Shown in pieces: positions 8,182 to 17,315 of a DNA stretch of 64,000 bases; the first letter of the stretch is position 1, and the number at the start of each line of letters is the position of its first letter. This stretch comes from JAZGGS01 sp963714405 (GTDB lineage: Bacteria; Bacteroidota; Ignavibacteria; Ignavibacteriales; Ignavibacteriaceae). The notes below the pieces were generated by a model. That model had not been told where the DNA came from. It was given only the letters and a program-made list of their open reading frames with translations, and searched no databases. The position numbers and the translations under genes were made by a program. The stretch is from contig CAVQOH010000002.1 in the NCBI GenBank assembly GCA_963714405.1, forward strand, positions 62,001 to 126,000, given 5' to 3'.

Positions 8182-10286
8182 CCTTTGCTTTTATTTGAAT
8201 ATACAATTTGATAATTATCTGAAAAAATTCTTGCTGCAAAATAATCTGCTGCATCAAAGGAATCAATTATCTTTGTAAACTTCCGTTTATAATCTTTGTT
8301 TAGCAGATCAAATTTAATTAAAGATTTTTCCTTTGGTAGATAAACCGAAAGGTACTTACTTGTACCAACATTTAATAATTTGAAAAATACTTGATTTTCA
8401 TCTTCCATGTTCAACCATTTGGGAAAAACTAAGGGGAAAAAATATTTCCAGTAACCTGATACAATGTGAAAATTTTTTCTCCCGTTTTCAATTATACTAA
8501 AAACTTCTAAAGTTTTATTATTAAACATATCAGCAGAAAAACTTGAGAAAAAAAGCGAATCCTCCATTGGAAGCATAGCCAAATTATCATATTCGTTCGG
8601 ACCGGTTTTTATAATTACTTTTTTAAAATATAATGTATCTCTAAATTCCTTCCAGTAATAAATTAGTGGTTCTTTACCAGTAATGATTTCAGAATGAAGC
8701 ACATTTCTATCCACAAAAGGATATTGTTTGAATGTAATACTTAAAGTTCTGTATTCAAATTTCCCAAGCACAAACCTATTGTCATTGCTGTAGGTCAAAA
8801 AAATATTTGTCAGACCGTCATTTACTTTTTTAATTTTAAGATCTTGAATAACTTCCGGTGAGTAGAGCTGCTTTCGCTCAAAGTAATTACCATCAAAATC
8901 TGTTTTTATAATTTCAATCAACCTGCTCCCCTTGGAATAACAATACAAAGTATTATCTCCTGTAGTATTGTCAGTTACAATCTCTGTGTGATTGGAAGAT
9001 ACTGGGACACTGTAATAAAGTGATGGAATTCCCTTGCTATCTCTTAATAAAAAAACCAATTGGTTACTAAAGGTATCAATAAAGCACAAATCATTTATAT
9101 CATCTCCAGTATAATTAAATTTCTGTACAGTAGTTGGATTAATAGCAGGTAAAAAGTTTACGCTTTTCTTAAATCCGTTAAACTTTTTTATTGAATGCAA
9201 TTCTCCTTCTTCATGTAAAAACCATAACTCATTGCCAATGGATATAAGATCAGTTAATCCAATTAATTTTTTATAAAGAATTTCCTCATAAAAAGTTTTT
9301 TTTGATTTTGCAAATACCAGGGATACTGTGCCAACGGAATAATTAATATATGCAATATCTGTTAATCCATCCTGGTTAAAATCTCCTGTTAATAATTTTT
9401 CAGGCGTGTACTTTAATTGGATATTAACTTTGCTTTTATACGATGATTGAAAATCACCATACTTAATCGTAACTGCATTACTAGTTGATATCAGAAGGTC
9501 ATCAAATTCATCATTATCAACATCACCACTTGTAATACCATAAATTTTAGTAGATGACGGAAATGAGCGTGACAATTCAAAGTTTCCATCACTATCATTA
9601 TAATAAAACTGCAAAGATCTTTCCAGCAGATTACATGTCGCTATATCAAGGTAACCATCATTATTCAAATCTAACAGTGTAGAAAAACAAAAGCTCGAAC
9701 CAATTACAATCTTACTTTCACCCACTCCCCCTTTGTGCTGGTAAATAAATGAGAGACCTTCGAAACCGCTGCCGGAAACCAGAAATTCTTCTGCACCATA
9801 ATTATTGATGTTGCCCACATTCAAATTTTCAGGAAATGAATCAAATGATATTGTTGAAATAACTTTTAATTCGCCATCATCTGAAAGATTCAAAAGACCC
9901 AGCAACCTGTTCTTTCTTGAAGAGAAGACAAATCTGTTTTTATTTTTTAATTGTTTTAAATTTGATATTTCATATTGCAGAGGAATCTCTTTAATTGAAA
10001 CATTATTTTTATTTGAGAGATCACTTACAAATGCAAGTTTTTTTTGGGAAGTAGAGTAGAGTAAAATTTTAAAATTAGAATTTCCATTAAAATAAACAGG
10101 ATAGAGGCGATCATAACCGGCAGGAACCTGGTAAGAATTGTATTCACAAAAACCATTGATGGGAATTTGTGCAGAAATATTTATTGAAAGGAAGAGGAAT
10201 AAAATTAAAAAACTATAACTTTTTCCTGCTTTTAAGTCTGTATTCCCTCCTTTTAAGTGCCTCATCATAGTGTCTTTTTTCTTCAT
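8151..10286 (-). CDS. Secreted FG-GAP/VCBS-repeat protein
   Basis: A 711-residue exported protein. After a long N-terminal leader the hydrophobic signal FLILFLFLSINISAQ is visible. Several FG-GAP-type calcium loops follow: DLNNDGYLDIATCN, DVDNDEFDDLLIS, DFNQDGLTDIAYIN and a weaker YTGDDINDLCFID, spaced as in a beta-propeller. No C-terminal sorting domain is evident. The first ATG lies 73 bases inside the upstream thioesterase gene; ATGs at residues 7 and 8 would give a shorter leader and are possible true starts. Such proteins usually bind ligands or surfaces; the role here is unknown, but it is co-transcribed with a secreted protease. Confidence 0.7.
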   Translation of the reverse strand: MKKKDTMMRHLKGGNTDLKAGKSYSFLILFLFLSINISAQIPINGFCEYNSYQVPAGYDRLYPVYFNGNSNFKILLYSTSQKKLAFVSDLSNKNNVSIKEIPLQYEISNLKQLKNKNRFVFSSRKNRLLGLLNLSDDGELKVISTISFDSFPENLNVGNINNYGAEEFLVSGSGFEGLSFIYQHKGGVGESKIVIGSSFCFSTLLDLNNDGYLDIATCNLLERSLQFYYNDSDGNFELSRSFPSSTKIYGITSGDVDNDEFDDLLISTSNAVTIKYGDFQSSYKSKVNIQLKYTPEKLLTGDFNQDGLTDIAYINYSVGTVSLVFAKSKKTFYEEILYKKLIGLTDLISIGNELWFLHEEGELHSIKKFNGFKKSVNFLPAINPTTVQKFNYTGDDINDLCFIDTFSNQLVFLLRDSKGIPSLYYSVPVSSNHTEIVTDNTTGDNTLYCYSKGSRLIEIIKTDFDGNYFERKQLYSPEVIQDLKIKKVNDGLTNIFLTYSNDNRFVLGKFEYRTLSITFKQYPFVDRNVLHSEIITGKEPLIYYWKEFRDTLYFKKVIIKTGPNEYDNLAMLPMEDSLFFSSFSADMFNNKTLEVFSIIENGRKNFHIVSGYWKYFFPLVFPKWLNMEDENQVFFKLLNVGTSKYLSVYLPKEKSLIKFDLLNKDYKRKFTKIIDSFDAADYFAARIFSDNYQIVYSNKSKGCISIFQLVQ

Positions 10287-10686
10287 CTGTTTCAGGTAAT
10301 ACGTTTGAAGCTTTTACAGGATTACCTTTAGAATCTACACCAACAAATGTAAGAAATGCTGTGTTAGAACGAATCTTTGTACCTCCTGTAAAAGATTCAG
10401 CAAAAACTTTTACGCCAACTTCCATAGAAGTATTAAAAACTCTGCTTACTTTTGCACAGATTGTTACTGCTTCGCCAAGTTTTATTGGATGATGAAAATC
10501 TATTCTATCAACAGATGCAGTAACGCAAACTTTACGAGAATGTTTCGCGGCACTTAATGCAGCACAAATATCTATCCAGTGCATTAACTGCCCGCCAAGC
10601 AGGTTACCAAGCTGGTTTGTATGATGAGGCAACACAAGTTCCGTCATCATTACCTTTGATTCTTTTACTGTTTTTACTTTAGTCAT
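10213..10686 (-). CDS. Acyl-CoA thioesterase, hotdog fold (YciA-like)
   Basis: A 157-residue cytosolic hotdog-fold enzyme expected to hydrolyse acyl-CoA esters. The diagnostic stretch is HTNQLGNLLGGQLMHWIDIC near residues 20-40, with the Asp of WID and the GG typical of the YciA/BFIT branch, followed by VDRIDFHHPIKLGEAV. One hotdog domain is present, as in bacterial hexameric YciA. The stop of bamD and the ATG of this gene share one base (position 10686), so they are coupled. The exact chain-length preference cannot be read from sequence. Confidence 0.88.
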   Translation of the reverse strand: MTKVKTVKESKVMMTELVLPHHTNQLGNLLGGQLMHWIDICAALSAAKHSRKVCVTASVDRIDFHHPIKLGEAVTICAKVSRVFNTSMEVGVKVFAESFTGGTKIRSNTAFLTFVGVDSKGNPVKASNVLPETDEEKRHYDEALKRREYRLKSRKKL

Positions 10687-11453
10687 TAATTAAATGAAAG
10701 GTTTCCGTTTAGTTTTTCATCCATTAAGTTTTTCATCTCTTCAACTTCAATGTAATTTACATCTTCAGGATAAAGTAGTAAAAATCGTTTCATTTCTGTA
10801 TAAGCTTCGTCTTCCCTATCTCGTTCTATTAGCAGAAAAATCTTCCTGTAAGAAGCCAGAGATGCATATGGAGTATCGTGGTAAGTATCTATTACATTAT
10901 CCAGGTATTCAATCGATGCGTTATAGTATTCAAGTTTTTCATAAATAATTGCTATCTCGTATTCTTTTTTAGCGAGCTTTTCGTTCAGCTCTTTAATTTT
11001 ATTTTCTGCATCGGTAACTTTTTCATTAAGCGGAAAGTAATCAATAAATGCCTGTAATTCTTCAATAGCTTTTATAGAGTATCGTTGATCAAGATTAAAA
11101 TCAGGTGAAAGCTGGTAATAACTTTCAGCCAACATATATTGTGCATCTGGTACAAATTCACTTGCTGGCATATTTCTTATAAGCTTGCTAAACTCATATG
11201 CAGCAACAATGTATTCTCCACGCTGATAACGTGTTAAACCAGAATAGTATTGTGCATCATCAACAATTATACTGCCCGGATATTGCAGCAGTAAAGATTG
11301 AAACTCATTTAAAGCATCTTCATAATCTTCTTCATTATAAAGATTTATAGCATAATTTAGCTGTTCTTCGGGACCAAAATCATTTACGTTATTTGATGAA
11401 GAACATCTCCATAGTGCTAATAACAATAATAAAATAAAACTAAGTTTTTTCAT
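10686..11453 (-). CDS. bamD: Outer-membrane assembly lipoprotein BamD (YfiO)
   Basis: BamD is the essential lipoprotein partner of BamA in inserting outer-membrane beta-barrels. The 255-residue protein has a lipoprotein signal ending LWRCSSS, then TPR repeats: NEEDYEDALNEFQSLLLQYP, the next repeat with AQYYSGLTRYQRGEYIVAAY, then AQYMLAESYYQLSP, the latter characteristic of BamD. Length equals the family norm (about 245-280). It is the first gene of a long minus-strand run extending through the ccm genes. Other TPR lipoproteins are possible, but the five-repeat layout and YYQLSP segment favour BamD. Confidence 0.88.
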   Translation of the reverse strand: MKKLSFILLLLLALWRCSSSNNVNDFGPEEQLNYAINLYNEEDYEDALNEFQSLLLQYPGSIIVDDAQYYSGLTRYQRGEYIVAAYEFSKLIRNMPASEFVPDAQYMLAESYYQLSPDFNLDQRYSIKAIEELQAFIDYFPLNEKVTDAENKIKELNEKLAKKEYEIAIIYEKLEYYNASIEYLDNVIDTYHDTPYASLASYRKIFLLIERDREDEAYTEMKRFLLLYPEDVNYIEVEEMKNLMDEKLNGNLSFN

Positions 11454-11527
11454 TGTCGCTAAATTATTTCAAAAAAATTAACCAGTAATATTAATCAAAA
11501 TTGATATCGCTTCAAAGGTAAAATAAG

Positions 11528-12229
11528 CTACTTACTTCTCTGTGTAAAGAATAAAATGACAACAGACGCTGCAATTCCTATGGCTATAAGCGGCTCAGCA
11601 AAACCTGATAAAAATGGTTCTGGCGGAATGCTGCCTTTTGTAAACGGGAATGATTCATTTTCAAGATTTTTAATATCTTCAACTTTTACAGTATCTGTAA
11701 AATGCATATTAAAATCTTCTTCTCCATCGCTTTTATAAGAATGAAAATAATTTCCTTTCAAACTACAATTTCTTTTAACATAATGAGCACCAAACCATCC
11801 ATCTCTAATCATCTCTACATATTCAACTTTTGCTGTTTCGATAACAATATTTACAAATGGAACTGCTAATTGTGATAATAACTCTGATGTAGGCAAGTAA
11901 GAAATTTCTTTACCCCCTTGTATAAATGCGGTTTTTATCCTGTTAGAAAAGACTGAATATTGATCACCAAGATTTTCTACCAATTGGATTTCATTACCAT
12001 TTTCAGGTAATTCTGTAATAATTTGATTTGTAAGTGAATCAATTAAAAAATAAAATTGCTCTAAATTAGTTGAGGATTGTGAAAACACCTTAACTGTTGA
12101 ACAAAATAATAAAATTAAAAAAGTAATAGAGAAAAAATTATTCCTGTTAATGAATATTTGAACCAAAGCTTTTAGCATAGATGATGCTAATATCTGTAGA
12201 ATGGTGGTTTTTATCAAGTTACAGTTCAT
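11528..12229 (-). CDS. Uncharacterised exported protein with C-terminal membrane anchor
   Basis: A 233-residue protein I do not recognise. It has an N-terminal signal-like helix (FFSITFLILLFCSTVKVFSQ) and a second hydrophobic helix close to the C-terminus (EPLIAIGIAASVVILFF) followed by TQRSK, so the central 150 residues should face the periplasm with a short basic cytoplasmic tail. The central part is acidic and contains no motif I can name. The start is uncertain; an ATG at residue 18 (12178) also precedes the signal helix. It lies just upstream of bamD on the same strand, about 75 bases apart. Confidence 0.6.
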   Translation of the reverse strand: MNCNLIKTTILQILASSMLKALVQIFINRNNFFSITFLILLFCSTVKVFSQSSTNLEQFYFLIDSLTNQIITELPENGNEIQLVENLGDQYSVFSNRIKTAFIQGGKEISYLPTSELLSQLAVPFVNIVIETAKVEYVEMIRDGWFGAHYVKRNCSLKGNYFHSYKSDGEEDFNMHFTDTVKVEDIKNLENESFPFTKGSIPPEPFLSGFAEPLIAIGIAASVVILFFTQRSK

Positions 12230-12335
12230 GCAATGAAGTTAATAATCATGGGATTTTTCATGATATTCCAAATTCTCCCCTTGCGATTATTTTCTAATAT
12301 CTGTAAATAGTTGCATTATTTTTCAAGGATATTGT

Positions 12336-13271
12336 ATGAAACAAATAATTTCGCTGTTAACAATAATGTTTACTTTTACTTTAGTAAACACATATGCTCA
12401 ATCAACTTATGAATTTTTACGGGTTGATATGAGTGCAAGAGCTGCTGCACTTGGCGGAAGCTTTGTTTCAAATCATGATGATGTTGATGTAATTTTTTAC
12501 AATCCTGCAGGTACTCAATTCCTTCAAAAATCACCAATATCTTTCTCCTTTGTTAAACATTTGCTTGATATAAATCTTTTCAGTCTTTCCTTTTCAACAG
12601 AAGTTGAAGACATTGGAAGATTCAGCAGTGCGATTAAATATATTAACTATGGAACTTTTGAAGCAGCTGATGAATTTGGCACGCGTACAGGTGAATTCAG
12701 CGCAGGTGAATTAGCATTCCTCGTTGGTTATTCAGGAGAGTTTCAGGAAAATTTATATTATGGTGCAAATGCAAAAGTAATTTATTCTACTATTGAGGAT
12801 AATTCTTCCGCTGCAATTGGTGTGGATTTAGGACTTCATTATGCTTTTCCAAAACTTCAGTTAAATGTTGCTGCTGCAGTGCTTAACCTTGGCACACAGC
12901 TTTCCTCATTTGTAAATACAAAAGAAGATTTACCAATTGATGTTGTCGTGGGTGTTTCTAAAAGACTGGAGAATCTTCCTGTAAGATTATCTCTGGATTT
13001 TCATCGCCTCAATAAAAAACGTGATGAAATTCTTCAACACTTTAAAGGTTTTTCTGTTGGGGCTGAATTTTACCTCAGCAGAGTTTTTAGCTTAAGGATT
13101 GGGTACGATAATGAACGTCGCACTGATCTAAAGATTGGTACAACTGCAGGTATTGCAGGATTTAATGCAGGTCTTGGAATTTTGATTTCCGATTACCAAT
13201 TTAACTATGGTTATTCATCGCTTGGATTAGTGGGAGCAATGCACAGGGTTACGGTTTCTACGCAGCTTTAG
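12336..13271 (+). CDS. PorQ/PorV-family outer-membrane beta-barrel protein
   Basis: A 311-residue protein with a signal peptide (MKQIISLLTIMFTFTLVNTYAQ) followed by FLRVDMSARAAALGGSFVS and DVIFYNPAG, the conserved start of the PorV/PorQ (UPF0164) family. The rest alternates short amphipathic strands with many Gly and aromatic residues, and ends with a beta-signal-like VTVSTQL. PorV shuttles type IX secretion cargo at the outer membrane, and PorQ is a related component; length and the ARAAALGG start fit PorQ better, but I cannot separate paralogues by eye. An AAGGAT box sits about 5 bases before the ATG. Confidence 0.8.
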   Translation: MKQIISLLTIMFTFTLVNTYAQSTYEFLRVDMSARAAALGGSFVSNHDDVDVIFYNPAGTQFLQKSPISFSFVKHLLDINLFSLSFSTEVEDIGRFSSAIKYINYGTFEAADEFGTRTGEFSAGELAFLVGYSGEFQENLYYGANAKVIYSTIEDNSSAAIGVDLGLHYAFPKLQLNVAAAVLNLGTQLSSFVNTKEDLPIDVVVGVSKRLENLPVRLSLDFHRLNKKRDEILQHFKGFSVGAEFYLSRVFSLRIGYDNERRTDLKIGTTAGIAGFNAGLGILISDYQFNYGYSSLGLVGAMHRVTVSTQL

Positions 13272-13281
13272 CAGTTATAAT

Positions 13282-14436
13282 TTATTTTACTTTTCTTCTG
13301 CTAAGTTTATCAAGATAGCTTTCCGCTAATGAGTGTGAATTGCTAAATTCTCTCATTTCAAGTACTTTTCTATAATATTCTTCTGCTTCGGTATATTTTT
13401 TCTGAAGTTCTTTCATCATTCCAGCATATAAAGTAGCGTTTATTAAAAATCCTGATTCTTCTTCTGATGGAATTTTATTTGAATAATATATACACTTCTG
13501 AAAATATACTAAGGCAGAATCTGGTATAGTTCTTATTTTATATTGGTTGCCGATGTAGTAAACAGCTTCTCTTTTAACATTTAACATATCGTAACCAGGT
13601 AATTTTTGCTCAGCTTTTTTCAAAATACTTCTGAATAATGAATCTGCTGTATTCCAGTCACCTTTTTTTACCGCAATTCTACCACGCCATCTCTCAAAAA
13701 CTGGATTGTCAGGAAAAGAATTGGTTAACATATTACCATATTGTTCGGCACTTTTCAAATCATTTTCAAATTCGTAATAAAGATTCATTAAAAAATAACG
13801 CGCTTCGTGTTTTGCGTACAATCCATTCTCAGCGGTTTTTTTAAGCTGCTTAATACCAAGCTCTTTATCTCCGGAAGGGAAAAATATCATAAGCGGTTTT
13901 ACAAAAGGGTACTTATCTGGGATTACTTCCGCATAATAATTATAAATTCCAAAACCAAGTTGAACATCAAGGTTATCAGGATCTAGCATTGCAGCTTCTT
14001 CAACAATCGGTAATGCTTCTCTCCCATCATCAGCTGCTTTCAACCAGCTTTCACGCATTATTCGCAACCTTCCCCTAAAACCAATTGAGCCTCCAAGAAA
14101 GAACAGTGCATCAACATTCTCAGGATTTTCTTCTAAAAGTTCTTCACAGAAATAAATTACATCTTCCAGTTTTTGGTAAAATATTTCATCATAATCTTCA
14201 TTATCAGAATCCAGCCGTATTCTCCACCAATCAATCATTGCCAGGAAAAATCTTCCTGCAGGATGCTTTGGGTAATCTGCAATTAGTCCGCGAAAAGTTT
14301 TTTCTGCTTCTTCAAATTTTATACTATAAATCTGATTTATTCCGGTAACAATCACGGAATCAAAATTATTCTTTTGTGCAGATATAAAAGAACAGGTAAA
14401 AATTAAGATAATAATCAAAAAAACAAGTTTTTTCAT
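13282..14436 (-). CDS. Exported TPR-repeat protein
   Basis: The ATG at 14436 (MKKLVFLIIILIFTCSFISAQ) is chosen because it gives a clean signal peptide and clears the glyS stop; an in-frame ATG five codons upstream overlaps glyS. The 384-residue protein carries several TPR-like helical pairs, for example KFEEAEKTFRGLIADYPKHP near the start, DWNTADSLFRSILKKAEQKL in the middle, and KYTEAEEYYRKVLEMREFSN near the end. It probably acts as a periplasmic protein-protein scaffold, but nothing identifies a partner. It is convergent with the PorQ-like gene, only 10 bases apart. Confidence 0.8.
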   Translation of the reverse strand: MKKLVFLIIILIFTCSFISAQKNNFDSVIVTGINQIYSIKFEEAEKTFRGLIADYPKHPAGRFFLAMIDWWRIRLDSDNEDYDEIFYQKLEDVIYFCEELLEENPENVDALFFLGGSIGFRGRLRIMRESWLKAADDGREALPIVEEAAMLDPDNLDVQLGFGIYNYYAEVIPDKYPFVKPLMIFFPSGDKELGIKQLKKTAENGLYAKHEARYFLMNLYYEFENDLKSAEQYGNMLTNSFPDNPVFERWRGRIAVKKGDWNTADSLFRSILKKAEQKLPGYDMLNVKREAVYYIGNQYKIRTIPDSALVYFQKCIYYSNKIPSEEESGFLINATLYAGMMKELQKKYTEAEEYYRKVLEMREFSNSHSLAESYLDKLSRRKVK

Positions 14437-14440
14437 CAAT

Positions 14441-15793
14441 TTAAGCCGCATTAATTTTATTCAAAATATAACCGGTAATTTTACTAACAGAAACTCTTTC
14501 TTGTTCCATCGAATCTCTTTCTCTTACAGTAACAGTTTCATCTTCCAGTGTTTGCGTATCAACTGTAATGCAATACGGTGTCCCAGCTTCGTCCTGCCTG
14601 CGGTAACGCCTTCCCACTGCACCTTTATCATCGTAAAAGACTTTAAGCGAGTTTCGTAATTCGGATTCAATTTTTCTTGCGACTTCGGGCATACCATCTT
14701 TTTTTACCAATGGAAAAATTGCAACTTTAACGGGTGCAATTTTTGGATGAAGTCTTAAAACAACTCTTTGCTCACCTTTAACTTCTTCTTCATAGTATGC
14801 ATCAACTAAAAAAGCCATAAAAGAACGGCTTGCACCTGCAGAAGTTTCTATTATGAAAGGAATGTATTTTTCCTTTGTCGCTTCATCAAAATATTTTTGA
14901 GACTTACCTGAAAATTCTTCGTGCCTGCTTAAATCAAAATCTGTTCGGTTATGAATTCCTTCCATTTCACCCCATCCGAATGGAAACTTATATTCAACAT
15001 CAACGGCTTCTTTTGCATAATGTGCAAGTTCATCTTTATCGTGCTCATGGAATCTTAATTTTTCTGGATTCATACCTAAGGATTTGTACCAGTTCATTCT
15101 TATTTCTTTCCAGTAATCAAACCACTTTTTATCCTCATTTGGATTCACAAAAAACTGCATTTCCATTTGTTCAAATTCTCTTGTTCTAAACAAAAAGTTT
15201 TTCGTATTAATTTCATTTCTGAATGCTTTACCAATTTGTGCAATTCCAAAAGGAACTTTTTGGCGTGAAGACGATTGAACATTTAAAAAGTTTACAAATA
15301 TTCCCTGTGCTGTTTCAGGTCTCAAAAAAACTTCCGCACCACTTTCTTCAACAGGTCCTATAAAAGTTTTAAACATTAAATTAAACTGTCTTGCTTCAGT
15401 AAATTTACCTTCTTCCATGCATTTTGAAGCTTTTTTCCCTCTAAAAGCTTTGTTGCCGCAAAGTGCATCTTCAACCTGGTCAGCTCTAAATCTTGCTTTA
15501 CATTCTTTGCAATCAACCATTGGATCTGTAAAGTTTTCAACATGTCCTGAAGCCTCCCAAACTCGCGGGTGCATCAAAATTGAGGCATCAATTCCCTCCA
15601 CATCTTCCCTGTAAGTAAGTGATTTCCACCACTCATTTTTAATATTTGCTAAAAGTTCTACGCCAAGAGGTCCGTAATCCCAGCAGCCGTTTAAGCCGCC
15701 GTATATTTCACTTGATTGAAAGACAAATCCTTTTCTTTTTGATAAGGAAACTATCTTTTCAAGAACGTCGTTCTTTTTTTCCTTCTGTGCGAT
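14441..15793 (-). CDS. glyS: Glycyl-tRNA synthetase (single-subunit class II), apparent ATC start
   Basis: The enzyme charges tRNA-Gly. The sequence carries the family features in order: GFVFQSSEIYGGLNGCWDYG near the N-terminus, GIDASILMHPRVWEASGH, the FLRPETAQGIFVNF motif, motif 2 (FRNEI, FRTREFEQMEMQFF), and motif 3 near SAGASRSFMAF, with the anticodon domain at the end. No ATG, GTG or TTG exists between the upstream stop and a GTG at 15601, which would cut off the conserved first 64 residues. The first sensible start is ATC at 15793, 8 bases after AGGAG, giving 450 residues, the usual size. Either a non-canonical start or an ATG-to-ATC base error. Confidence 0.9.
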   Translation of the reverse strand: MAQKEKKNDVLEKIVSLSKRKGFVFQSSEIYGGLNGCWDYGPLGVELLANIKNEWWKSLTYREDVEGIDASILMHPRVWEASGHVENFTDPMVDCKECKARFRADQVEDALCGNKAFRGKKASKCMEEGKFTEARQFNLMFKTFIGPVEESGAEVFLRPETAQGIFVNFLNVQSSSRQKVPFGIAQIGKAFRNEINTKNFLFRTREFEQMEMQFFVNPNEDKKWFDYWKEIRMNWYKSLGMNPEKLRFHEHDKDELAHYAKEAVDVEYKFPFGWGEMEGIHNRTDFDLSRHEEFSGKSQKYFDEATKEKYIPFIIETSAGASRSFMAFLVDAYYEEEVKGEQRVVLRLHPKIAPVKVAIFPLVKKDGMPEVARKIESELRNSLKVFYDDKGAVGRRYRRQDEAGTPYCITVDTQTLEDETVTVRERDSMEQERVSVSKITGYILNKINAA

Positions 15794-15801
15794 GGTTGAT
15801 T

Positions 15802-15806
15802 CTCCT
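15802..15806 (-). promoter_or_regulatory. Ribosome-binding site of glyS
   Basis: AGGAG on the minus strand with 8 bases to an in-frame ATC at 15793-15791. It is the main argument for starting glyS at ATC rather than at the internal GTG at 15601. Confidence 0.6.
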
Positions 15807-15912
15807 GTTAAGTTTTTTTTATTTAAAGTTAAATATAATGAAAAGATTTTTTATGACGTGTTAAATTTATAGTGGTAAGTTGATCAGTGAATTTCAACTT
15901 AATAGGATAAAA

Positions 15913-16734
15913 TTAATCACCATACACTACAGCAGATAGATAACCAACTACTTCCCTGTTATCTCCTGTTATATCTCCTGAATCACTTCTATGAAGTACT
16001 GCTGAATGATTAAAGTTTTTCAACGCTGCAGCTTTCATCATTGCTACAACAGGCCCTCCTCCGCAAGCTTCACAATTTCTCTCATCAAGTTCTTTTTGAA
16101 GATTTTCAAATTCAAATTTTTCTATTCTTTCCGCTACAATAGAATCTAACCTGTTTGCTTCATCTTTTGAATGGAAGTGAGAAAGATCACAGCTTGCAAC
16201 AATAAGAGTATCATCATCAAATATATCCGCAAGTTTTTTTGCCAGTTCATCTACATAAATTCTATTCTGATCTCCCATAACAAGTGGTACAATTTTGAAA
16301 TCCTTCAGTACGGTTTGCAAAAAAGGTAATTGTACTTCCAAAGCATGCTCTTTATGATGTCCAGCATCACTAAAAAAAATATTTTTACTCTTATTCGAAA
16401 GTTTTGCTGAAAAATCTTTATCCACTTCCAGAATTCCGAACGGAGTTTGGTATGCATCACCGTTAAAAATTGAAATTCCTGGAAAATATTCAGAATGACT
16501 TGGAGAAATTATCACAACCCTTTTATAAGTTTTTCCTATTAGCTGATTGTAGGAATATGCTGCCGTTTTTCCTGAATATGCATAACCAGCATGAGGAGAA
16601 ACAATACCAAAAATCTTTTCAATTCTTTTTTCTTTAGCGGGAATGTTTAATAAAAGATTGATTTGGTTTCTAAGTTTGTTTGGATCAGAATTATAAAAGT
16701 AGCCGGCAACCTGAGCGGATCTTATATTTTTCAT
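15913..16734 (-). CDS. amrB: AmmeMemoRadiSam protein B (Memo family)
   Basis: A 273-residue Memo-like protein, related in fold to class III dioxygenases. Visible landmarks are AGYFYNSDPNKL at the start, the metal-site-type segment SPHAGYAYSGKTAAYSYNQL, SPSHSEYFPG, EHALEVQLPFLQ, and SCDLSHFH, the usual His-rich positions of the family. It is 14 bases downstream of the AMMECR1 gene on the same strand; these two and a radical-SAM enzyme define the AmmeMemoRadiSam set, but no radical-SAM member is present in the window. The biochemical role in bacteria is unsettled. Confidence 0.92.
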   Translation of the reverse strand: MKNIRSAQVAGYFYNSDPNKLRNQINLLLNIPAKEKRIEKIFGIVSPHAGYAYSGKTAAYSYNQLIGKTYKRVVIISPSHSEYFPGISIFNGDAYQTPFGILEVDKDFSAKLSNKSKNIFFSDAGHHKEHALEVQLPFLQTVLKDFKIVPLVMGDQNRIYVDELAKKLADIFDDDTLIVASCDLSHFHSKDEANRLDSIVAERIEKFEFENLQKELDERNCEACGGGPVVAMMKAAALKNFNHSAVLHRSDSGDITGDNREVVGYLSAVVYGD

Positions 16735-16748
16735 TTAATATGTCCTTT

Positions 16749-17294
16749 TCAATCTTCACTAAAAACTAATGCCGTAAACACCTTAAGTTTTAATATTCTT
16801 TCTTTCCAATATTCCCCGTACAAACCTGCTTTATGGCAAAGAGAAGTTAGAAATTGTTCGCGATTATAATTATGTTCTGTTGCAACTTGCGGTAACAGAA
16901 GTGCCCTGCCTCCTTCATCGAGCAATAGACCATGTTTTCCGACTTCAATTTCATCGTAACTTTTAATTGGTATAAAAGGAGAAAGAACAGAAATTTCAAT
17001 CCTAACATTGTTCAGCTCATCTTTTGTAAGCCGGGGAAATCGCGGATCCGCAAAAGCTGATTGTTCTGCTGCATCTATCACAGTTTTATAGAGTGGTTTT
17101 TCAGAAATTATATAACCTATGCAGCCTCGAAGGTCATCATTAATTTTTAATGTTACAAATGCGCCGAGGTATTCATTAAGTTTTGGATAATCAGAAAAAT
17201 CAACTTGTGGAAGTTCAACATTCTCAAATTTAGATGAGATGGATTTTCTTGCAGCTTCTAAAAGAATTTTTATTTCTTCTCTTGATAGTTCCAT
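16749..17294 (-). CDS. amrA: AmmeMemoRadiSam protein A (AMMECR1 domain)
   Basis: A 181-residue AMMECR1-domain protein. The hallmark LRGCIGYI occurs in DDLRGCIGYIISEKPLYK near residue 57, followed by AFADPRFPRLTKDEL and IEISVLSPF, all conserved in the family, then GKHGLLLDEGGRALLLPQV near residue 130. Start ATG gives the usual family N-terminus. It lies between the uncharacterised protein at 17316 and Memo, with short gaps (21 and 14 bases), suggesting a single mRNA with tryptophanase. Function is unknown; a nucleic-acid or modification role is only inferred from human and archaeal relatives. Confidence 0.92.
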   Translation of the reverse strand: MELSREEIKILLEAARKSISSKFENVELPQVDFSDYPKLNEYLGAFVTLKINDDLRGCIGYIISEKPLYKTVIDAAEQSAFADPRFPRLTKDELNNVRIEISVLSPFIPIKSYDEIEVGKHGLLLDEGGRALLLPQVATEHNYNREQFLTSLCHKAGLYGEYWKERILKLKVFTALVFSED

Positions 17295-17315
17295 TTAGCT
17301 TATTTAAAAATATTT

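Noticed and set aside
15601..15601. GTG at 15601 as the glyS start
   Set aside because: It would remove a conserved N-terminal stretch that is open and family-like up to the ATC at 15793; it also lacks a binding site.
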